A stretch of DNA of 14,422 nt from Sphingomonadaceae bacterium (GTDB taxonomy: Bacteria; Pseudomonadota; Alphaproteobacteria; Sphingomonadales; Sphingomonadaceae), in the NCBI GenBank assembly GCA_020446665.1, contig JAGREF010000123.1:1-14422 (forward strand), in the 5' to 3' direction. Made by a program: the position numbers and the translations under genes. The notes below the pieces were generated by a model. That model ran no database searches and was not told where the DNA came from. It saw only the letters and a list, made by a program, of their open reading frames with translations. Positions 14,026-14,422 of the stretch are shown one piece after another. Positions within the stretch are counted from its first letter, which is position 1. Each line of letters begins with the position of its first letter.

Positions 14026-14422
14026 CCGCCATCAGGATATTCGCCTTCGGCAAGGTCGGAGAAGCGCGTGATCTTGGGCTCAAAGCGCATCCGCACCCGC
14101 CCGGTGGAGCCATGACGCTGCTTCGCCACGATCAGTTCGGCCAGACCATGCACGCGCTCCATTTCGGCTGCCCAGGCATTATGCGCCTCATGCGCCGCAA
14201 TATCATCATCGCCAGCCGGGATCTTGGGCTGGCGCAGATTGACGTAATAATCGTCGCGATAGACGAACCATACCATATCTCCGTCCTGCGCGATCGAGCC
14301 GGATTCGCGCAGATCGCTGAGTTGCGGGCGCTTGTCCTCGCGATTTTCGACATGGCGCGACAACTGGCTGAGGGCAATCACCGGGATGTCCAACTCCTTG
14401 GCGATTGCTTTAAGACCCTGCG
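14016..14422 (-). CDS. dnaB: Replicative DNA helicase DnaB, C-terminal part (cut by window edge)
   Basis: The hexameric 5'-3' helicase that unwinds the replication fork. Only the last ~134 residues are in the window; the frame stays open to the edge and begins with [20 protein letters not shown]. The diagnostic RecA-like core pieces are present: ALSQLSR, then [20 protein letters not shown] (H4 region), [17 protein letters not shown], and the [14 protein letters not shown] end. The Walker motifs and N-terminal primase-binding domain lie beyond the window. The TTG at 14391-14393 is only an internal Leu codon and not a start. A short insert with acidic and amide residues ([18 protein letters not shown]) sits before the last strand. 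The gene converges on the acyltransferase gene and their ends overlap by ten bases. Confidence 0.95.
   Translation of the reverse strand, partial: QGLKAIAKELDIPVIALSQLSRHVENREDKRPQLSDLRESGSIAQDGDMVWFVYRDDYYVNLRQPKIPAGDDDIAAHEAHNAWAAEMERVHGLAELIVAKQRHGSTGRVRMRFEPKITRFSDLAEGEYPDGGYD

Overview
The window is a GC-rich, gene-dense stretch of bacterial chromosome that looks like an alphaproteobacterium of the order Sphingomonadales (Sphingomonadaceae or Erythrobacteraceae). This assignment is inference from protein character and gene neighbourhoods: a short RNase D followed by lptC and lptA, an rpoZ product with a typical alphaproteobacterial sequence, a short TraR/DksA zinc-finger protein, and exopolysaccharide genes of sphingomonad type. 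No rRNA, tRNA, CRISPR array or recognisable insertion sequence was seen.

Layout. 1-638: end of a YeeE/YedE-type membrane transporter. 691-3123 (minus strand): a lipoprotein class A acid phosphatase, a DksA-like zinc-finger protein, a secreted protein of unknown function, and uracil-DNA glycosylase (ung). 3202-5064 (plus): RNase D, lptC and lptA, i.e. RNA processing plus the periplasmic part of lipopolysaccharide export. 5081-9215 (plus): a polysaccharide-type block with a nucleotidyltransferase, a broken GDP-mannose 4,6-dehydratase (gmd), a 5'-truncated bacterial tyrosine kinase (Wzc/ExoP C-terminal domain), a periplasmic protein with a carbohydrate-binding-like C-terminus, and a WcaF-like acetyltransferase. 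9291-9671: a small secreted protein. 9668-10924 (minus): an orphan ParA-like ATPase and rpoZ with a clear intrinsic terminator between them. 11059-14025 (plus): a phospholipase D/cardiolipin-synthase-like protein and a two-domain acyltransferase. 14016-14422 (minus): the C-terminal end of the replicative helicase dnaB, cut by the window edge.

The most striking observation is at about 6717. The first 105 codons of gmd run directly into the kinase part of a Wzc-like autokinase, in another frame, with a TAG stop formed exactly at the join. The simplest reading is one deletion that removed the last two thirds of gmd, the first two thirds of wzc and whatever lay between; an assembly join is the alternative. 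If real, the strain should lack a functional copy of this capsule/EPS pathway at this locus, although the genes downstream remain intact and tightly overlapped.

Most other genes are conventional families in compact arrangement. Several pairs overlap at start/stop codons, and several convergent neighbours overlap at their stop codons. No wholly new multi-gene system is evident; the more open-ended items are the unknown secreted proteins, the EPS-associated periplasmic protein, the acyltransferase with an altered SGNH motif, and an inverted repeat between the first two genes.
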